Assembly: GCF_000814005.1 (NCBI RefSeq)
Contig: NZ_JWLK01000001.1
Location: 930,001 to 994,000 of the forward strand
DNA: 64,000 nt
From: Ruegeria sp. ANG-S4
GTDB lineage: Bacteria; Pseudomonadota; Alphaproteobacteria; Rhodobacterales; Rhodobacteraceae
Reading direction: 5' to 3'
Part shown: positions 9,176 to 17,780 of the stretch, in pieces
How positions within the stretch are numbered: the stretch's first letter is position 1
Layout: every line of letters begins with the position of its first letter
Translations under genes and position numbers: made by a program
The notes under the pieces: generated by a model
Seen by the model: only the letters and a program-made list of their open reading frames with translations
Databases searched by the model: none
Told to the model about the DNA's origin: nothing

Positions 9176-10170
9176 CCGCCACCCGCGCACCGGTCATCCA
9201 CCGGACCAAGGCTCTGGCCGGGCCGGACGCGGAGTTCCATTCCGCTTCGGACGCCTCGCCTGACGCGAAACCAAAAATGCGCTTGCGGGGTTTTGGAAGG
9301 TTCGGACGCCGTTCAGGACGCAGTGATCCAACGCCTTCGCGTCTCAGCTACCGCTTCCAGCGCCTGATGCTGACGCCGGGATTTCGCAAGGGGCTGAGGC
9401 TCGGTCTGCCGGTGATCCTGATCGCAGCAATTGTTGGCGGATTTTTTGCGTCTCAGGACCGGCGCGATGCGGTCGCAACGTATGTGGCGGGTATCAAGAC
9501 GTCGATCCAGGAACGACCGGAATTCATGGTCAACCTGATGGCCATTGACGGGGCCGGAACGGGTTTGTCCGAGGACATCCGAGAGGTGGTGCCACTGGAC
9601 TTCCCGCTCAGCTCCTGGGATCTGGATGTCGAACTGATCCGCGACACGATAACCGGTTTGGACCCCGTCAAATCCGCCACTGTGCGCATCCGTCCGGGCG
9701 GCATTCTTCAGATTGACGTTGTCGAGCGCCAGCCGGTGATTGTCTGGCGAAATCGCGATGGAATTGAGTTGCTGGACGAAACCGGCGCGCATGTGGACCG
9801 GATCGCAGCACGGGCCGATCACGCAGACCTGCCGCTGATCGCGGGCAGGGGCGCAGACAAGCAAGTCCCCGAGGCGTTGGAAATCCTAACAACGGCCCGC
9901 AGTCTCGGACAGCGTGTGCGCGGTCTTGTTCGCGTGGGTGAGCGGCGCTGGGATCTGGTTCTGGATCGCAAGCAGCGGATCATGTTGCCGACGGAACGCC
10001 CTGTAAGAGCGTTGGAGCATGTTTTGGCCGTGAACGAGGTTCAGGACCTTTTGGAACGTGACGTGGCGGTTGTGGACATGCGCCTTGGACAACGACCGAC
10101 GATCAGAATGAACAAAACCGCCAGCGACATCTGGTGGAACACAAAAGTTACACCAAGTGACGGGCAGTAA
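9163..10170 (+). CDS. ftsQ: FtsQ, divisome POTRA-domain protein
   Basis: FtsQ is a bitopic membrane protein that recruits FtsB/FtsL and later divisome proteins. The start at 9163 is chosen because GGAGG lies seven bases upstream, inside the ddl end; a frame extension to 9142 is less likely. The 335 residues include a long basic cytoplasmic region rich in Arg and Pro (1-75), a single membrane helix at about 79-97, then a periplasmic POTRA/FtsQ region with the LDPVKSATVRIRPGG and VVERQPVIVWRN segments. The N-terminal tail is longer than in E. coli, as is usual in alphaproteobacteria. It overlaps ddl by 13 bases. Confidence 0.93.
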   Translation: MRPLTATRAPVIHRTKALAGPDAEFHSASDASPDAKPKMRLRGFGRFGRRSGRSDPTPSRLSYRFQRLMLTPGFRKGLRLGLPVILIAAIVGGFFASQDRRDAVATYVAGIKTSIQERPEFMVNLMAIDGAGTGLSEDIREVVPLDFPLSSWDLDVELIRDTITGLDPVKSATVRIRPGGILQIDVVERQPVIVWRNRDGIELLDETGAHVDRIAARADHADLPLIAGRGADKQVPEALEILTTARSLGQRVRGLVRVGERRWDLVLDRKQRIMLPTERPVRALEHVLAVNEVQDLLERDVAVVDMRLGQRPTIRMNKTASDIWWNTKVTPSDGQ

Positions 10171-10174
10171 GACT

Positions 10175-11512
10175 ATGATGACCGACCTCTACCAGTCCCA
10201 ACGCGCCATGCGGCAGATGCGCAGGCAGGCGATGCAACGGGGCGTTGTCGCCATTCTGGATGTGGGCAGTTCCAAGATCGCCTGTCTTGTTCTGCGGTTT
10301 GATGGCACTGGGCGGTTGAGTGATGATAACTCGATCGGGTCGATGGCCGGTCAGACCGGGTTCCGCGTAATCGGCGCGGCGACCACCCGCTCGCGCGGCG
10401 TGCAGTTCGGCGAAGTCAGCGCGATGCAGGAAACCGAGCGTGCAATTCGCACAGCCTTGCAAGCTGCGCAGAAAATGGCAGACATTCGGGTGGATCATGT
10501 GATCGCCTGTTTCTCGGGCGCCAACCCGAGGTCTTACGGCCTTGACGCACAAGTCGATCTGGAAGGGCAACTGGTCACCGAGGCCGAGGTCGGGCGTGTC
10601 CTGAACGCCTGCGACGTTCCGGATTACGGCGTCGGGCGCGAAGTCTTGCATGCACAGCCAGTGAACTTTGCGCTGGACAACCGTTCAGGCCTGATAGATC
10701 CGCGCGGTCAGCTGGGCCAATCGCTGGCCGTCGATCTGCACATGTTGACGGTGGATGCTGTGGCGATCCAGAACATCGTGCGTTGTATCAAACGCTGTGA
10801 TCTGGAGTTGGCTGGGATTGCGAACTCGGCCTATGTGTCGGGCATCTCGGCCCTGGTCGAAGACGAGCAGGAGTTGGGCGCGGCCTGCATCGACATGGGC
10901 GGCGGCACCACCAGCGTGTCGATTTTCATGAAGAAACACATGATTTACGCCGATTGCGTCAAAATGGGCGGCGATCACGTGACCAGTGATATTTCGATGG
11001 GGCTTGGCGTGCCCGCTGCGGTGGCCGAGCGGATCAAGACCTTCAATGGGGGGGTCCATGCAACAGGCGCGGATGACCGCGACCTGATTGATATCGGCGG
11101 CGACACCGGGGATTGGGAGCATGATCGCCGGACCGTCAGCCGGGCCGAACTGATCGGTATCATGCGCCCGCGGGTCGAGGAGATTCTCGAAGAGGTCCGC
11201 ACCCGATTGGATGCAGCCGGGTTTGATCACCTTCCCAGCCAGCAGATCGTTCTGACCGGGGGCGGCAGTCAGATCATGGGGCTGGACGGGTTGGCAACCC
11301 GCATTCTGGGCCAGCGTGTTCGTCTGGGTCGCCCGCTACGTGTCCACGGTCTTCCCCAGTCGGCGACAGGACCCGGGTTTTCCTCGGCAGTCGGGCTAAG
11401 CTTGTTTGCTGCGCATCCGCAGGACGAGTGGTGGGACTTTGAAATTCCGGTCGACACCTATTCGGCGCGCCCGTTCAAACGGGCCGTGCGTTGGTTCCGT
11501 GACAACTGGTAA
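10175..11512 (+). CDS. ftsA: FtsA, actin-like divisome protein
   Basis: FtsA anchors FtsZ filaments to the inner membrane and signals to the late divisome. ATGs at 10175 and 10178 are both possible; an upstream GTG at 10157 lies in ftsQ. The product is about 445 residues and shows the actin-type phosphate 1 motif AILDVGSSKIACLV, an IDMGGGTTSVSIF phosphate 2 motif and a LTGGGSQIMGL adenosine motif. A C-terminal amphipathic membrane-targeting helix is visible (RPFKRAVRWFRDNW). The start lies about as close to the ftsQ stop as coupling would require. Confidence 0.95.
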   Translation: MMTDLYQSQRAMRQMRRQAMQRGVVAILDVGSSKIACLVLRFDGTGRLSDDNSIGSMAGQTGFRVIGAATTRSRGVQFGEVSAMQETERAIRTALQAAQKMADIRVDHVIACFSGANPRSYGLDAQVDLEGQLVTEAEVGRVLNACDVPDYGVGREVLHAQPVNFALDNRSGLIDPRGQLGQSLAVDLHMLTVDAVAIQNIVRCIKRCDLELAGIANSAYVSGISALVEDEQELGAACIDMGGGTTSVSIFMKKHMIYADCVKMGGDHVTSDISMGLGVPAAVAERIKTFNGGVHATGADDRDLIDIGGDTGDWEHDRRTVSRAELIGIMRPRVEEILEEVRTRLDAAGFDHLPSQQIVLTGGGSQIMGLDGLATRILGQRVRLGRPLRVHGLPQSATGPGFSSAVGLSLFAAHPQDEWWDFEIPVDTYSARPFKRAVRWFRDNW

Positions 11513-11915
11513 AGCAGTAACCGCCGCTATCCTGAGTGCGTTTTGGGCAACTGCTGCGCCGGCGCAATCGCGGATATCGCCCGAGGCGTTCCTGGCAGCG
11601 GTCGAGGGCAAAACCGTCGACTTCCACGAAATCCGCAGCGGCGAACTGGTCGGCACAGAGCAGTTCCTGAGCCCGTCGCTCTCGGTCTGGCGGCAGCAAG
11701 GGAAGGGCTGCGTATACGGGCAGATCACCACACCGGATGGTCAGGTTTGCTTCCTGTATGACGACGACCCGGACGGCTTGCCCGTTTGCTGGTGGCCCTT
11801 TGAATACGAAGGGCGATTGCTTGTACGGCTATCGACGTTTGCCGACGCCGAGATACAGGAGGTCCGCCGGATCACAACCGACAGTTTGAACTGTCCAAGT
11901 GCGCCAACCAGCTAA
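11499..11915 (+). CDS. Small secreted protein of unknown function between ftsA and ftsZ
   Basis: The best start is a GTG at 11499, overlapping the last 14 bases of ftsA; this gives 138 residues beginning with a Sec signal peptide (KAVTAAILSAFWATAAPAQS, cut near residue 24). Upstream in-frame starts would put the signal peptide internal. The mature part is about 115 residues, strand-rich, with Cys in GKGCVYG, GQVCFLY, LPVCWW and LNCPS (four), which could form periplasmic disulfides. I do not recognise a characterised family. The position and the overlap suggest it is expressed with the division genes. Confidence 0.75.
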   Translation: MTTGKAVTAAILSAFWATAAPAQSRISPEAFLAAVEGKTVDFHEIRSGELVGTEQFLSPSLSVWRQQGKGCVYGQITTPDGQVCFLYDDDPDGLPVCWWPFEYEGRLLVRLSTFADAEIQEVRRITTDSLNCPSAPTS

Positions 11916-12266
11916 AGAATTGGGTTGCGTGGACCGGAATTATCCCTAAAACTATCCACAGGGCCCGAAAGAGGCTTGGCGGCAGGACCAGAGCAGTTTT
12001 CCGCGATCAAAGATCAAATTTGTCTGATGTGGCGCGTTGCTGGCAGTGTCGCGCGGAATTGCCTTGCGTTGTGCGAAACTTTGCTTGCACCGCTACATGT
12101 GGCGCGGTCTGCGAAATGCCGCTGATTGCTGCCATAATTCCTCCATATTTTGCGGTTTCCAGCCATTTTTGGCGTGACGTTTGTGGAATTCAGCAGTAGA
12201 ATCAAGGGCGGATAGGTCAGAAAAACACCGCGTTTCGCGGCAACATATAAAACAGGCGGACAGAGC
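11916..12266 (+). promoter_or_regulatory. 351-base intergenic and probable promoter region of ftsZ
   Basis: No convincing gene lies here. It carries a DnaA-box-like nonamer CTATCCACA at 11954-11962 (one mismatch to TTATCCACA) and a small stem-loop CCGCG-TTT-CGCGG at 12228-12240, 26 bases before the ftsZ ATG. The length, after a run of overlapping genes, fits a separate ftsZ promoter. I cannot place the -35/-10 elements with confidence. Confidence 0.5.
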
Positions 12267-13880
12267 ATGACATTGAATCTTTCGATGCCCGGGCACGAAG
12301 AATTGAAGCCACGGATTACGGTATTTGGCGTTGGCGGGGCAGGTGGAAACGCCGTCGACAACATGATTGCAAAACAACTGGACGGCGTTGAGTTCGTGGT
12401 CGCGAACACCGACGCGCAGGCGTTGCAGCAAAGCAGCTCGTCGGCGCGTGTTCAGTTGGGCGTGAAAGTTACCGAAGGTCTGGGCGCGGGGGCTCGTCCA
12501 ACCGTCGGTGCCGCAGCCGCAGAAGAAAGCATTGAACAGATCGTCGACCATCTGGCCGGCGCACATATGTGCTTTATCACCGCCGGTATGGGCGGTGGCA
12601 CCGGCACCGGGGCCGCGCCGATCATCGCGCAGGCGGCCCGTGAACTGGGCGTTCTGACCGTTGGCGTCGTGACCAAACCCTTCCAGTTCGAAGGGGCCAA
12701 GCGGATGCGTCAGGCCGAAGACGGTGTCGACGCGCTGCAGCAGGTGGTCGACACGCTTATCATCATCCCGAACCAGAACCTGTTCCGGTTGGCGAATGAG
12801 AAAACCACGTTTACCGAGGCGTTCTCGATGGCCGATGATGTGCTCTATCAGGGCGTCAAGGGCGTGACCGACCTGATGGTTCGTCCCGGCCTGATCAACC
12901 TCGACTTTGCCGATGTCCGCGCGGTGATGGACGAGATGGGCAAGGCCATGATGGGCACCGGTGAGGCCACCGGCGAAGACCGCGCCATCCAGGCGGCTGA
13001 GAAGGCCATCGCCAACCCGCTGCTGGACGAGATCAGCCTGAAGGGCGCCAAGGGCGTTCTGATCAACATCACCGGCGCACATGACCTGACCCTGTTCGAA
13101 CTGGACGAGGCCGCAAACCGCATCCGCGAGGAAGTGGACCCCGAGGCCAATATCATCGTTGGCTCGACCCTCGATACCGAGATGGAAGGCGGCATGCGCG
13201 TCTCTGTCGTCGCGACGGGGATTGACGCAACTGATGTGCAATCTGACGTGCCTGTCGCGCGCCGTTCAATGTCAGCCCCGCTGACGCGGACGGTATCGGC
13301 TGAAGATTCCGCCGAAGAGCCGGTGCAAGAGGTCGCGGCCGAAGCGAGCGTGGATGAAACAAACATTGCGCCGACACTGTTTGAATCCATCGAGGACGTC
13401 GAACTGAAAGAAGGATGGCACGACGAACCTGCAGCAGTGGCCGAGCAAGACGATGGCCTGCCGCCGCCTGCTTATCAACCGCAGGTCGCCGAGTTTGAGC
13501 CGCGCCCCGAACCCGAAGAACCGGTTGCTGAAAGCTATGTCGCACCGCGCGCCCCGGCGCCCGGAACACCGTCCCCGGCCGCCATGCAGCGGTTGCAGGC
13601 GGCGGTTCAGAAAGTTCCGTCTTCGGGGCAGCGTATGCGCGTTTCGCAGACCCCGGAACCTGCGCCTCAGGCACAGCCTGAACAGGAAGAACGGCCGCGT
13701 TTCGGGTTCAATCGCCTGATCGATCGGATGACCGGTCACGCGGCGGATACACCCGCGCAACCGCCGCGTCAGCAGCCGGCGATGCGGGCATCCGACGCAA
13801 CGGCACCTGTTCAGGATGAGGTCGATCCGGATCAGGAGCGTATTGAAATTCCGGCCTTCCTGCGGCGCCAAGCCAACTGA
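12267..13880 (+). CDS. ftsZ: FtsZ, tubulin-like division GTPase
   Basis: FtsZ assembles into the Z-ring that positions and drives septation. The 537-residue product has the GTP-binding GGAGGNAV segment near 23-30, the tubulin signature GGGTGTG at 109-115 and the T7 synergy loop NLDFADV at 210-216. The globular domain ends near residue 320 and is followed by a long Pro/Glu/Ala-rich linker of about 200 residues. The conserved C-terminal peptide ([10 protein letters not shown]), which binds FtsA and partners, is intact. The long linker is usual in alphaproteobacteria and much longer than in E. coli. A strong terminator follows directly. Confidence 0.97.
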   Translation: MTLNLSMPGHEELKPRITVFGVGGAGGNAVDNMIAKQLDGVEFVVANTDAQALQQSSSSARVQLGVKVTEGLGAGARPTVGAAAAEESIEQIVDHLAGAHMCFITAGMGGGTGTGAAPIIAQAARELGVLTVGVVTKPFQFEGAKRMRQAEDGVDALQQVVDTLIIIPNQNLFRLANEKTTFTEAFSMADDVLYQGVKGVTDLMVRPGLINLDFADVRAVMDEMGKAMMGTGEATGEDRAIQAAEKAIANPLLDEISLKGAKGVLINITGAHDLTLFELDEAANRIREEVDPEANIIVGSTLDTEMEGGMRVSVVATGIDATDVQSDVPVARRSMSAPLTRTVSAEDSAEEPVQEVAAEASVDETNIAPTLFESIEDVELKEGWHDEPAAVAEQDDGLPPPAYQPQVAEFEPRPEPEEPVAESYVAPRAPAPGTPSPAAMQRLQAAVQKVPSSGQRMRVSQTPEPAPQAQPEQEERPRFGFNRLIDRMTGHAADTPAQPPRQQPAMRASDATAPVQDEVDPDQERIEIPAFLRRQAN

Positions 13881-13903
13881 ACACGGTAACAAAATCCATT
13901 TCC

Positions 13904-13929
13904 AGAGCCGCCACCGGGCGGCTCTTTTT
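13904..13929 (+). terminator. Intrinsic terminator after ftsZ
   Basis: GAGCCGCC-ACCG-GGCGGCTC forms an eight-pair stem (nine with the flanking A-T) with a four-base loop, followed by TTTTTC. It begins 24 bases after the ftsZ stop and ends the division transcript, separating it from lpxC. Confidence 0.9.
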
Positions 13930-14094
13930 CATTTAAAAATAACTCTTTGAGCGGCTGTAAGCAGGGTTTTGCCGATCTGTCACAATCATGTTTCATTCAG
14001 TTGCAAAGAGTGAGTTGAGCCCAAGCGCGCCGTTCCTTAACTGATTGTTCAACACAGCCACTGCCAGGCTGGACGCCGCTCTCTGAGGTTCAAT

Positions 14095-15015
14095 TTGCAA
14101 CATACGCTCAAATCTTCGGTCACGTTTACGGGCGTCGGGCTCCACAGTGGCAAGCCCGCAAGGATGGTTCTGAAGCCTGCCGCGGCAGGTCACGGGATCT
14201 GGTTCAAGCGGACTGACATCGAATTGGGCAACGCATTGATCCCGGCGATTTACGACGTCGTCGAGCGGACACCTTTGTGCACAAGACTGATCAACGACGC
14301 AGGCGTGTCGGTCTCGACCGTAGAGCATATAATGGCGGCTCTTGCCGGGTGCGGAATTCATAACGCTCTGGTCGAGATTGATGGACCCGAAGTTCCGATC
14401 ATGGACGGTTCTTCGATCGAGTTTGTCCACGGCATTATGGCCAAGGGCGTCAGGCGCCAAGCCAGCCCGGTCCTGGCCTACGAGGTTCTCAAGCCGGTGA
14501 CGGCGTCCCGCGAGGGCGCAAGCGCGTCGATCGCACCTGCTGATGGGCTGGTGATCGAGTTCCATATCGACTTTGAAGACAAGGCAATCGGGAACCAGAC
14601 CAAAGTTCTGGATATGCGCAATGGTTCGTTTGCGCGAGAGCTCTGCGACAGCCGGACATTCTGCCGCCGCATCGATGTTGAAACGATGCGCGAAAACGGT
14701 CTGGCCTTGGGTGGTACGTTGGAAAACGCGGTCGTTGTACAAGGCAGCGAAGTGCTGACTCCGGGCGGGTTCCGCCATGAGGACGAAGCCGTGCGTCACA
14801 AGATGCTGGATGCTCTCGGCGATCTGTATCTGGCCGGTGGCCCGATTCTGGGTCACTTTACGGGCGACAAGTCTGGCCATGCCATGACCAATACGCTGCT
14901 GCGCAAACTGTTCGAAACACCAGGGGCAGTGCGGCCTGTGCTGTGTACGCCTGAACAGGCAGCGCGACTGCCGGGTCAAGGGCTGGTGCGCAGCGAAATC
15001 CCGCAAGTTGCGTGA
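14095..15015 (+). CDS. lpxC: LpxC, UDP-3-O-acyl-N-acetylglucosamine deacetylase
   Basis: LpxC is the zinc-dependent committed step of lipid A synthesis. The start is a TTG at 14095 with TGAGG about ten bases upstream; it gives the family-typical QHTLKSSVTFTGVGLHSG beginning. The zinc site includes His78 (VEHIMAALAG) and the later HKMLDALGDLYL motif; the catalytic His lies in the GDKSGHAMTN segment near the C-terminus. At 306 residues it matches the family. It follows the ftsZ terminator by 165 bases, so it probably has its own promoter. Confidence 0.95.
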   Translation: MQHTLKSSVTFTGVGLHSGKPARMVLKPAAAGHGIWFKRTDIELGNALIPAIYDVVERTPLCTRLINDAGVSVSTVEHIMAALAGCGIHNALVEIDGPEVPIMDGSSIEFVHGIMAKGVRRQASPVLAYEVLKPVTASREGASASIAPADGLVIEFHIDFEDKAIGNQTKVLDMRNGSFARELCDSRTFCRRIDVETMRENGLALGGTLENAVVVQGSEVLTPGGFRHEDEAVRHKMLDALGDLYLAGGPILGHFTGDKSGHAMTNTLLRKLFETPGAVRPVLCTPEQAARLPGQGLVRSEIPQVA

Positions 15016-15140
15016 ACAGATCAACTCTGACGACATTTCCGCAAGACAGCGCATAAGGCGTTTTGCACCGGAATTTTATGTGCTAGACCAAGGCCGATCC
15101 GGGGTAAGCCCCGCTTGGTAAGACGACAAGGATGTGCGGT

Positions 15141-16004
15141 ATGGTTGGCAGCAAAGCGGCAGTCAGGTTCGCGGGAGCGATTCTTCTGGCAGCAACTTTG
15201 ACGGCATGCGGCAACGGGGGTGGCCTGTTTGGCAGGACCGGTGCGGATCGTTCACAAAACCTGGAAGGGTATACGCCCGAGCAAATCTATACGCGCGGCG
15301 AATTCGAGCTCTCGCAAAATCGCTCGGACGATGCGGCATGGTATTTTTCCGAGGTCGAACGCCTCTATCCCTATTCCGACTGGGCAAAACGCGCGTTGAT
15401 TATGCAGGCGTTTTCGTTCCACACGGACAAGAATTACGAAGAAAGCCGCGCGGCAGCACAGCGGTATATCGATTTCTATCCCACGGACGAAGATGCGGCC
15501 TATGCCCAGTATCTTTTGGCGCTCAGCTATTACGACCAGATTGACGAGGTTGGCCGCGATCAGGGGCTGACTTTTCAGGCTTTGCAAGCGTTGCGCACCG
15601 TGATCGAAGTCTACCCTGACAGTGAATACGCCACCTCGGCCATTCTGAAGTTCGATCTTGCGTTCGATCATCTGGCCGGCAAAGAGATGGAAATCGGGCG
15701 CTACTACCTGCGTCAGGATCACTATACGGCGGCTATCAACCGATTCCGGGTTGTTGTCGAAGATTTCCAGACCACGTCACACACAGCCGAGGCCCTGTAT
15801 CGTTTGGTCGAAGCGTATTTGTCGCTTGGGCTGTTTGATGAGGCGCAATCGGCGGGCGCTATCTTGGGATACAACTACCAGTCGTCGGTGTGGTACGATG
15901 ATGCCTATACCTTGCTGACGTCTCGGGGTCTCGACCTCAAGAGCAGCGGCAACAACTGGCTCAGCACGATTTATCGCCAGACCGTCAAGGGTCAGTGGTT
16001 GTAA
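15141..16004 (+). CDS. bamD: BamD, outer-membrane assembly lipoprotein
   Basis: BamD is the essential lipoprotein partner of BamA in beta-barrel insertion at the outer membrane. Two ATGs (15132 and 15141) are candidates; AAGG at 15128-15131 abuts the first but is nine bases before the second, so 15141 is preferred (287 residues). A lipoprotein signal ends at Cys23 in LTAC. The mature part contains TPR-like helical repeats, including YTPEQIYTRGEFELSQ, RLYPYSDWAKRALIMQAFSF and YQSSVWYDDAYTLL. The length is normal for the alphaproteobacterial family. Confidence 0.92.
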   Translation: MVGSKAAVRFAGAILLAATLTACGNGGGLFGRTGADRSQNLEGYTPEQIYTRGEFELSQNRSDDAAWYFSEVERLYPYSDWAKRALIMQAFSFHTDKNYEESRAAAQRYIDFYPTDEDAAYAQYLLALSYYDQIDEVGRDQGLTFQALQALRTVIEVYPDSEYATSAILKFDLAFDHLAGKEMEIGRYYLRQDHYTAAINRFRVVVEDFQTTSHTAEALYRLVEAYLSLGLFDEAQSAGAILGYNYQSSVWYDDAYTLLTSRGLDLKSSGNNWLSTIYRQTVKGQWL

Positions 16005-16040
16005 TCGCCGTGGCGTTGGCCTTGGGACGCTGACGATCCG

Positions 16041-17690
16041 ATGCTTCGTGCGCTTGATATCCGCGACATGCTAATCATCGACCGGTTGGAGCTGACTTTC
16101 CAACCGGGGTTGAACGCGTTGACCGGTGAGACCGGTGCCGGCAAGTCGATCTTGCTCGACTCATTGGGCTTTGTTCTGGGCTGGCGTGGGCGCGCCGAAC
16201 TTGTGCGGCAAGGTGCGGCACAGGGCGAAGTGATCGCAGAGTTCGAGTTACCGGATGGTCATCCCGCACATGACATTCTGGCCGAAGCAGGGTTGCCCGG
16301 CGGCGATGAACTGATCCTGAGGCGGATCAACACGGCGGAAGGGCGCAAGACCGCCTGGGTCAATGACCGCCGTTGTTCGGGCGAGGTTCTGCGCGCACTT
16401 TCAGAGACCCTGATTGAACTGCACGGCCAGCACGATGATCGGGGCTTGTTGAACCCGCGCGGGCACCGCGCCATGCTGGACGAATACGCGGGGGCACGTG
16501 ATTATCTTGCTGCCGTACGCCTGGCCTGGTCGAACATGGCGCAGGCCCGGAAGGCCCTGAACGAAACCGAAGCCGCACTGACAGCCATGCGGGCCGAAGA
16601 AGAATTTCTGCGCCACGCCGTTTCAGAACTCGACCAGTTGGACCCTCAACCGGGTGAGGATGCCGAACTTGATGCACGTCGCCGGATGATGCAGGGGGCC
16701 GAGCGCATTCGCGATGACGTCGCGCGCGCGTTTGCGCTGCTGGGCGGTGATGGGGCCGAGGGCGCTATGAGCGACTCTTTACGCTGGCTGGAAGGTGTTT
16801 CGGACAGCGCTGGCGGTCAGCTGGAAGAGCCGATTGCAGCGCTTGGCCGGGCCATGATCGAACTGGGTGAGGCTCAGGATGGCGTGAACGCCTGCCTGCA
16901 GGCGCTTGATTTCAATCCGGCGGAACTCGAAGCCGCCGAAGAACGCCTTTTCGCCATCCGGGCGCTGGCCCGCAAGCATGATGTGGCCCCCGACGATCTG
17001 GGCGGATTTGCCGAAACGCTGCGCGGCCGATTGACCCGGCTGGAAGCGGGCGATGCGGATCTGGCGGATCAACGCGCAGCCGTTGAGGCGGCACAAACGG
17101 CCTATGACGCTGCCGCAGAGGAACTCAGCCACGTGCGGCGCGCGGCGGGTGATCAATTGGATTCGGCGGTCATGGTAGAGCTTGCGCCGCTAAAGATGGA
17201 ACGCGCCGTGTTCAAGACCGAAATCACGCAATCCGATCCGGGACCCGAGGGCAGGGACGCGGTTGCCTTTACGGTTGCCACAAACCCGGGTGCCCCGTCC
17301 GGGCCATTGAACAAGATCGCCTCGGGCGGAGAACTCAGCCGGTTTTTGCTGGCCCTCAAAGTCTGCCTGACCGGGTCTGACAGTGCGCGTACGATGATAT
17401 TTGACGAAATTGACCGTGGTGTCGGGGGCGCGACTGCGGACGCGGTTGGGCGGCGGCTGGCCGCTTTGGCGCAAGGCGGGCAGGTCCTGGTCGTTACGCA
17501 TTCACCGCAAGTCGCTGCGCGTGCCGCGCACCACTGGCGGGTTCAAAAGCATGTGACAGATGGCCAGACCCTTTCGACCGTTGTGCCGCTGGCTGACCCG
17601 GATCGTGTGGATGAAATCGCCCGAATGGTGGCCGGGGACACCATCACGGACGAGGCGCGCGCAGCAGCAAGGGCCCTGTTGCACGCCTGA
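16041..17690 (+). CDS. recN: RecN, DNA repair SMC-like ATPase
   Basis: RecN acts early in double-strand break repair, binding DNA ends and holding chromosomes together. The 549-residue product has Walker A GETGAGKS at 29-36, a coiled-coil central region (about 150-350) and a C-terminal ABC signature in ASGGELSRFLLALKV. The Walker B segment MIFDEIDRGVGG and the HSPQVAARA switch follow. The length is typical. It is 36 bases past bamD, a common arrangement in the group, and may share its transcript. No LexA box was searched for systematically. Confidence 0.95.
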   Translation: MLRALDIRDMLIIDRLELTFQPGLNALTGETGAGKSILLDSLGFVLGWRGRAELVRQGAAQGEVIAEFELPDGHPAHDILAEAGLPGGDELILRRINTAEGRKTAWVNDRRCSGEVLRALSETLIELHGQHDDRGLLNPRGHRAMLDEYAGARDYLAAVRLAWSNMAQARKALNETEAALTAMRAEEEFLRHAVSELDQLDPQPGEDAELDARRRMMQGAERIRDDVARAFALLGGDGAEGAMSDSLRWLEGVSDSAGGQLEEPIAALGRAMIELGEAQDGVNACLQALDFNPAELEAAEERLFAIRALARKHDVAPDDLGGFAETLRGRLTRLEAGDADLADQRAAVEAAQTAYDAAAEELSHVRRAAGDQLDSAVMVELAPLKMERAVFKTEITQSDPGPEGRDAVAFTVATNPGAPSGPLNKIASGGELSRFLLALKVCLTGSDSARTMIFDEIDRGVGGATADAVGRRLAALAQGGQVLVVTHSPQVAARAAHHWRVQKHVTDGQTLSTVVPLADPDRVDEIARMVAGDTITDEARAAARALLHA

Positions 17691-17753
17691 AACACTTCGT
17701 GCCGTCACCGGAGTGTCATGCATCTTTTATATGATCGCTCCGTGGCTTACTAA

Positions 17754-17770
17754 GGATCAAGAGGTGATCC
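17754..17770 (+). other. Small stem-loop in the ClC leader
   Basis: GGATCA-AGAGG-TGATCC forms a six-pair stem whose five-base loop is AGAGG, an anti-Shine-Dalgarno complement. It ends ten bases before the ATG at 17781, so the loop is a little too far upstream for normal initiation. Its role is unknown. Confidence 0.3.
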
Positions 17771-17780
17771 CCGTAGGCCC

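Noticed and set aside
12093..13241. A 382-residue minus-strand open frame
   Set aside because: It is antisense to ftsZ and composed of shadow codons.
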